From Candidatus Aenigmatarchaeota archaeon (GTDB lineage: Archaea; Aenigmatarchaeota; Aenigmatarchaeia; PWEA01), in assembly GCA_003555465.1 (NCBI GenBank), contig PWIB01000024.1, forward strand, positions 1 to 34,261: a stretch of DNA of 34,261 bases. The letters are read 5' to 3'. A program made the translations under genes and the position numbers. The notes beneath the pieces were generated by a model, which made no database searches, was not told the DNA's origin, and saw only the letters and a list, made by a program, of their open reading frames with translations. This document shows, one piece after another, positions 31,425 through 34,261 of the stretch. The stretch's first letter is position 1. Every line of letters begins with the position of its first letter.

Positions 31425-32123
31425 TCAATCATCTATTATTTTAGTTTCAACTTCACCTTTTGTTACTGAATTCGCCTTCTTATAAAACTTGTCCTGTAAA
31501 CCTGCAGGCATTTTTACGACAGCTCTCCACGAACCATCGTTACCCCAGTCCTCCTTTTCAATTTCTCCTATATCCCTCAGTTTTCCTGAGGCCTCACCGG
31601 CGTGATCGGCCGGAACTCGCACAGCGATCTTGACCTCTTCTATGGATATAGGCAGTATAGCCTTTATCTCATCTATTACCTCTTTGACCTGCTCCTCGAC
31701 GTCCCTCATCTCGTCAACGTGTATCCCTGCTTCGTCCATCGCGTTGCTTATCCTCTTCGGTGGATGTGGCTTGCCTGTCTGTGGATCCACTGCACGCCGC
31801 GCTATAGTCGACGCGATCTCCTTCCTCATTTCCTCACGCATCTCTCTTCGCTGTTCAGTGGTAATCTGAACCTCGCCTTTCCTTATTATCTCGTAAACTA
31901 TATCCTTTATATCGTTGGTTCCGAAGACCTTATTAAGCTCTTCGTCGCCGACTCTCTTTCCTTTTTCTGCGTCCTCGAATACCTCGTCCGCGGCTATGAG
32001 ATCGTCTAGATCTATATCCTCGCCTTCCTTCACTTCAAGGGCTTTATCAGGATCCACTAGCACCTCAAAGTGCTCCCCATGCGAGTCGAGACGAGCTATC
32101 ACCGCGTCGTCAACAGATATCAT
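31425..32123 (-). CDS. SBDS family ribosome-maturation protein
   Basis: 232 residues. The FYSH domain (HGEHFEVLVDPDKALEVKEG), middle domain with ITTEQRREMREEMRKEIA and the PHPPKRISNAMDEAGIHVD segment, and a ferredoxin-like C-terminal domain (LPISIEEVKIAVRVPADHAG) match archaeal SBDS. It releases the anti-association factor aIF6 from large subunits. Four bases downstream of psmA and 13 bases upstream of rrp4. Confidence 0.96.
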   Translation of the reverse strand: MISVDDAVIARLDSHGEHFEVLVDPDKALEVKEGEDIDLDDLIAADEVFEDAEKGKRVGDEELNKVFGTNDIKDIVYEIIRKGEVQITTEQRREMREEMRKEIASTIARRAVDPQTGKPHPPKRISNAMDEAGIHVDEMRDVEEQVKEVIDEIKAILPISIEEVKIAVRVPADHAGEASGKLRDIGEIEKEDWGNDGSWRAVVKMPAGLQDKFYKKANSVTKGEVETKIIDD

Positions 32124-32127
32124 CGGA

Positions 32128-32835
32128 TCACAGGAGCTCTTCGCACTCCTCCTGATCTAAGTATCTGAAACCGTCTTCCTCTGTTATAACCGCCATCTTG
32201 ACGGTATTTTTGTTCATATCTGTCTCACCTTCTGAAAGCACTTCCACGGCCAGCTCCTTTGCTTGCTTCTTTGACATCCCTTCTTCCCATTTCTCCTCTA
32301 GAAGTTCTTCACCGCCTTTTCTTCCTTTACCGATGACCTGTGCATTCCATCCGTAGATGTCACCGCCTACGTCCGTTTCGAAGATCATAGGCTCGTCCTT
32401 GTAGACTCCACCGACCAGGAAGGAAACACCCATCGGTCTCAGGCCGCCGTACTGCGTATGCTGCTGCTTGTAGTCGCCTATCTCCTCTGCGAGTGAACGT
32501 ACGTCTATCTTCTCCTGGTATGAAATCCTGTAGACCTGTGCCTGCTGTCTTGCGTTGTTTACAAGGACTCTTGTATCTCCGACCAGTCCAGCGGAAACAG
32601 CTCCTATGTGTTCGTCCAGCTGATGTACCTTTCTGCTTCCTCTATCGTCGGAAAGCTTGTCACAAGGTCTCAGACCAGCTAGAACGACACCGTCTTCAAA
32701 TTTCAAAGCTGTGCATGTCGCGGCTCTTTTGATAGCTTCTCTAGCGTACTCTACCTGGAAAAGACGTCCGTCTGGTGAGAACGTAACGATAGCTCTATCG
32801 TATCCCATCTTTCCTTGTTTCTGCATCATTCCCAT
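32128..32835 (-). CDS. psmA: Proteasome alpha subunit
   Basis: 235 residues. N-terminal YDRAIVTFSPDGRLFQVEYA is the alpha-subunit signature, including the gate residues YDR; VEYAREAIKRA follows. Forms the outer rings of the 20S proteasome with PsmB. First gene of the superoperon; GGTGAA ribosome-binding site lies upstream of the ATG. A strong TATA box lies at 32922-32932. Confidence 0.97.
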   Translation of the reverse strand: MGMMQKQGKMGYDRAIVTFSPDGRLFQVEYAREAIKRAATCTALKFEDGVVLAGLRPCDKLSDDRGSRKVHQLDEHIGAVSAGLVGDTRVLVNNARQQAQVYRISYQEKIDVRSLAEEIGDYKQQHTQYGGLRPMGVSFLVGGVYKDEPMIFETDVGGDIYGWNAQVIGKGRKGGEELLEEKWEEGMSKKQAKELAVEVLSEGETDMNKNTVKMAVITEEDGFRYLDQEECEELL

Positions 32836-32921
32836 GATTGTTCACCAAATTCATCTATTTTATTATTGAAATGGCTAGAATTGCCACATCTCCCTTTTTT
32901 CCAAATACTTATTACACCCAA

Positions 32922-32932
32922 CCTTTAAAAGT
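32922..32932 (-). promoter_or_regulatory. TATA box of the exosome/proteasome superoperon
   Basis: On the minus strand ACTTTTAAAGG. Transcription would start near 32900, giving a leader of about 65 nt before psmA. It probably drives at least ten genes down to the DHH protein. Confidence 0.65.
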
Positions 32933-33027
32933 TTTTACACAACCAGAAATTCAGTCAAAATACGCTTCCTTGGCCTGAAAACTACTCGGTCTTTATCGAA
33001 ACCTGTATCCAGCTAAACATTTGATTA

Positions 33028-33699
33028 CTAAAACCCGGAACTGTTGTCCTTGTTCGTTAGATAAAAATCACATATATCCTTTAAAGGACATTTTTCACAC
33101 AACGGCTTCCTTGCCTTGCAGATTTCCCTCCCATGTTTTATAAGATTTATATGGAACTCCTGCTTTCTTTCACCGGGGACCTTGTCCTCCAGAATAACAT
33201 GCGCTTTCTCCCTTTTTGCTTTCTCTGGTATCAGACCAAGTCTCTTCGTAACTCGGAATACATGCGTGTCAACAGGGAAAGCTTCTTTATCAAAGGTAAA
33301 GTTGAGGACTACCGCAGCACTCTTGGGGCCTATACCCGGAAGCTCTCTCAACCACTCCTTACCCTCTTCTACATCAAGATCTTCCAGAAAACTCAGGTCC
33401 AGCTCGCCCCGCTTCTCCTTTATATCCTCTAGACATTTCTTTATACGTTCCGCCTTCGTGTTGTGGAGACCTGCGACGGATATAGCCTCCGCTACCTCTT
33501 CCACATCCGCGTCCATTATCTCTTCCATACTTTCGAACCTTTCCTGGAGCCTTCTCCAGGCTCTGTCCCTGTTCTTGTCGTTTGTATTCTGTGAAAGTAT
33601 TACCTGAACCAGGGACTCGACAGGCTTTCCTCTATCAGAGACTTCAGGGACTCCATAGATTTCCCTCAGCAAGTCCATGGCCTCGTCAACCTTCTCCAC
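33028..33699 (-). CDS. nth: Endonuclease III (DNA glycosylase/AP lyase)
   Basis: Base-excision repair of oxidised pyrimidines. About 223 residues. VQVILSQNTNDKN, HhH motif LPGIGPKSAAVV with catalytic Lys, VDTHVFRVTKRLG with catalytic Asp, and C-terminal iron-sulfur cluster CKARKPLCEKCPLKDIC (C-x6-C-x2-C-x5-C). The start is uncertain: GTG 33699, ATG 33678 or TTG 33726 are all in frame; I chose the GTG, with GTGGT upstream. Divergent from the MazG-like gene. Confidence 0.93.
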   Translation of the reverse strand: MEKVDEAMDLLREIYGVPEVSDRGKPVESLVQVILSQNTNDKNRDRAWRRLQERFESMEEIMDADVEEVAEAISVAGLHNTKAERIKKCLEDIKEKRGELDLSFLEDLDVEEGKEWLRELPGIGPKSAAVVLNFTFDKEAFPVDTHVFRVTKRLGLIPEKAKREKAHVILEDKVPGERKQEFHINLIKHGREICKARKPLCEKCPLKDICDFYLTNKDNSSGF

Positions 33700-33762
33700 G
33701 CTACCACATAACCTACTTGCTGCCAAAACAATAAAAACTTTCGCGGACCATCTTTACAGGAT

Positions 33763-34092
33763 ATGACCGAAAAGACAATAAAGGAGTGGCAGGAGGAGAT
33801 CCACAGCATAGCGAAGGATAAGGGTTGGCATGATGAACAGAGGAGCGAAGCAGAGATAATAGCCCTCATGCACAGTGAGCTTTCCGAAGCTCTGGAGGAA
33901 TACAGAGAGGACAACAAAGACGTATACTACGAAGACGGGAAGCCAGAAGGCTACGTCGTGGAGCTCGTGGATGTGCTGATACGTATCCTTGACCATCTCG
34001 AGGGAAGAAATGTAAATACGGAAGAGGTTCTAAGGGAAAAATGTGACTACAACAGAAGCAGAGAAGAAAAGCATGGCGGTAAGAAGATATAG
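33763..34092 (+). CDS. MazG-like nucleotide pyrophosphohydrolase
   Basis: 109 residues, one MazG domain. LMHSELSEALEEYRE and ELVDVLIRILDH carry the ExxE and ExxD metal-binding motifs. These enzymes hydrolyse NTPs or dNTPs to monophosphates, often clearing damaged or non-canonical nucleotides. Fits with the adjacent DNA-repair nth gene, with which it shares a divergent promoter of about 60 bases. Confidence 0.9.
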   Translation: MTEKTIKEWQEEIHSIAKDKGWHDEQRSEAEIIALMHSELSEALEEYREDNKDVYYEDGKPEGYVVELVDVLIRILDHLEGRNVNTEEVLREKCDYNRSREEKHGGKKI

Positions 34093-34103
34093 AAGGGAGA
34101 AAA

Positions 34104-34113
34104 CTTTTTAACC
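34104..34113 (+). promoter_or_regulatory. TATA-like box of tRNA-Leu
   Basis: CTTTTTAACC about 30-40 bases before the tRNA-Leu 5' end. Confidence 0.45.
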
Positions 34114-34142
34114 TTAGGCCAAGAGTTTTTAGGCAGTCAGAG

Positions 34143-34261
34143 GCGGGGGTACCCAAGTGGCCGAAACCTCAAGGTTTCGTACCTTGCCATTGCCTCTTTT
34201 CAAGAGTAGGCTGACAAGGTGGCTAAAGGGGCAGCGTTGAGGGCGCTGTGCACGTAGGTGC
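34143..34261 (+). tRNA. tRNA-Leu (anticodon GAG), intron in D loop, truncated by window end
   Basis: 5' acceptor strand GCGGGGG, D stem CCC/GGG, anticodon stem CAGCG/CGCTG with loop TTGAGGG (anticodon GAG at 34239-34241), and the beginning of a long class II variable arm (TGCACGTAGGTGC). The T arm and 3' acceptor lie beyond the window. The D loop is enlarged by 62 nt between two copies of GTGGC (34157-34161 and 34219-34223), so the exact splice points are ambiguous within that repeat. No intron at 37/38. Confidence 0.9.
34162..34223 (+). other. D-loop intron of tRNA-Leu (62 nt, boundaries approximate)
   Basis: Contains a perfect hairpin CGAAACC-TCAA-GGTTTCG, then CCTTG pairing with CAAGG around an inner GCC-TCTT...AAGA-GTA-GGC hairpin. 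CTTG followed by CCA bulge and CAAG followed by GTG bulge resembles a bulge-helix-bulge, but a single one that removes the whole insert is not obvious; two-step splicing is possible. Confidence 0.7.

Noticed and set aside
28244-32835. Exosome/proteasome superoperon as a novel arrangement
   Set aside because: The gene order is the known conserved archaeal superoperon; only the trailing DHH gene placement is less standard.
1-34261. CRISPR arrays, insertion sequences, prophage
   Set aside because: No regularly spaced repeats, transposase, terminal inverted repeats or phage structural genes were seen.

Overview
This 34 kb window is archaeal chromosome. It carries the archaeal exosome/proteasome superoperon, aCPSF1, archaeal-type ProRS, SepF, UPF0147, Pcc1, RpoP, L37Ae and TATA-box promoters with short or absent leaders. 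Proteins are rich in Glu and Asp, Ile is often ATA and Arg is usually AGA or AGG. The order psmA-SBDS-rrp4-rrp41-rrp42-rpl37ae-rpoP-pcc1-pfdB is the euryarchaeal pattern. The acidic proteome with moderate GC would fit a salt-adapted lineage, perhaps a nanohaloarchaeon-like DPANN member; that placement is inference and no rRNA is present to test it.

Region 1 (1-5.65 kb): two convergent KaiC-like ATPases, the RNA ligase RtcB interrupted by a 473-residue intein at its metal-binding Cys, an unknown duplicated-domain protein, archease (the RtcB activator), and tRNA-Tyr with a 102-nt intron. Region 2 (5.8-14.9 kb): nitroreductase, an E1-like ThiF protein, a membrane-anchored thioredoxin-like protein, a pair of overlapping small secreted-type ORFs (the second an eight-cysteine cluster), an HTH-PAS-PAS regulator, a structured leader with two very small genes (one a zinc ribbon), YjbQ, a pilin-like protein, a DEAD-box helicase, DUF763, a dolichol-kinase-like membrane protein that appears to start at CTG, and KsgA.

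Region 3 (14.9-15.96 kb) is the most unusual. tRNA-Pro(TGG) has two non-canonical introns, one in the D loop and one in the T arm, each with a textbook bulge-helix-bulge motif. Attached to its 3' end is an AT-rich unit of about 900 bp encoding an HTH-LAGLIDADG endonuclease and a 37-residue antitoxin-like protein. The unit is bounded by a 22-bp direct repeat of the tRNA 3' end (19 of 22 identical, exactly 900 bp apart). I read it as a tRNA-targeting mini mobile element.

Region 4 (16-26.5 kb): PPDK, a UPF0182 membrane protein, a divergent ProRS, proteasome beta, aCPSF1 ribonuclease and an AN1-finger rhomboid protease. Region 5 (26.5-32.9 kb, minus strand): SepF, UPF0147, a DHH phosphoesterase, then the tightly packed superoperon (prefoldin beta, Pcc1, RpoP, L37Ae, Rrp42, Rrp41, Rrp4, SBDS, PsmA). 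Region 6: endonuclease III, a MazG-like pyrophosphohydrolase, and a tRNA-Leu(GAG) with a 62-nt D-loop intron, cut off by the window end.

RNA processing is a recurring theme. All three tRNA genes contain introns, two of them at non-canonical places, and the ligase machinery that joins tRNA exons (RtcB and archease) lies in the same window, with the ligase itself dependent on protein splicing.
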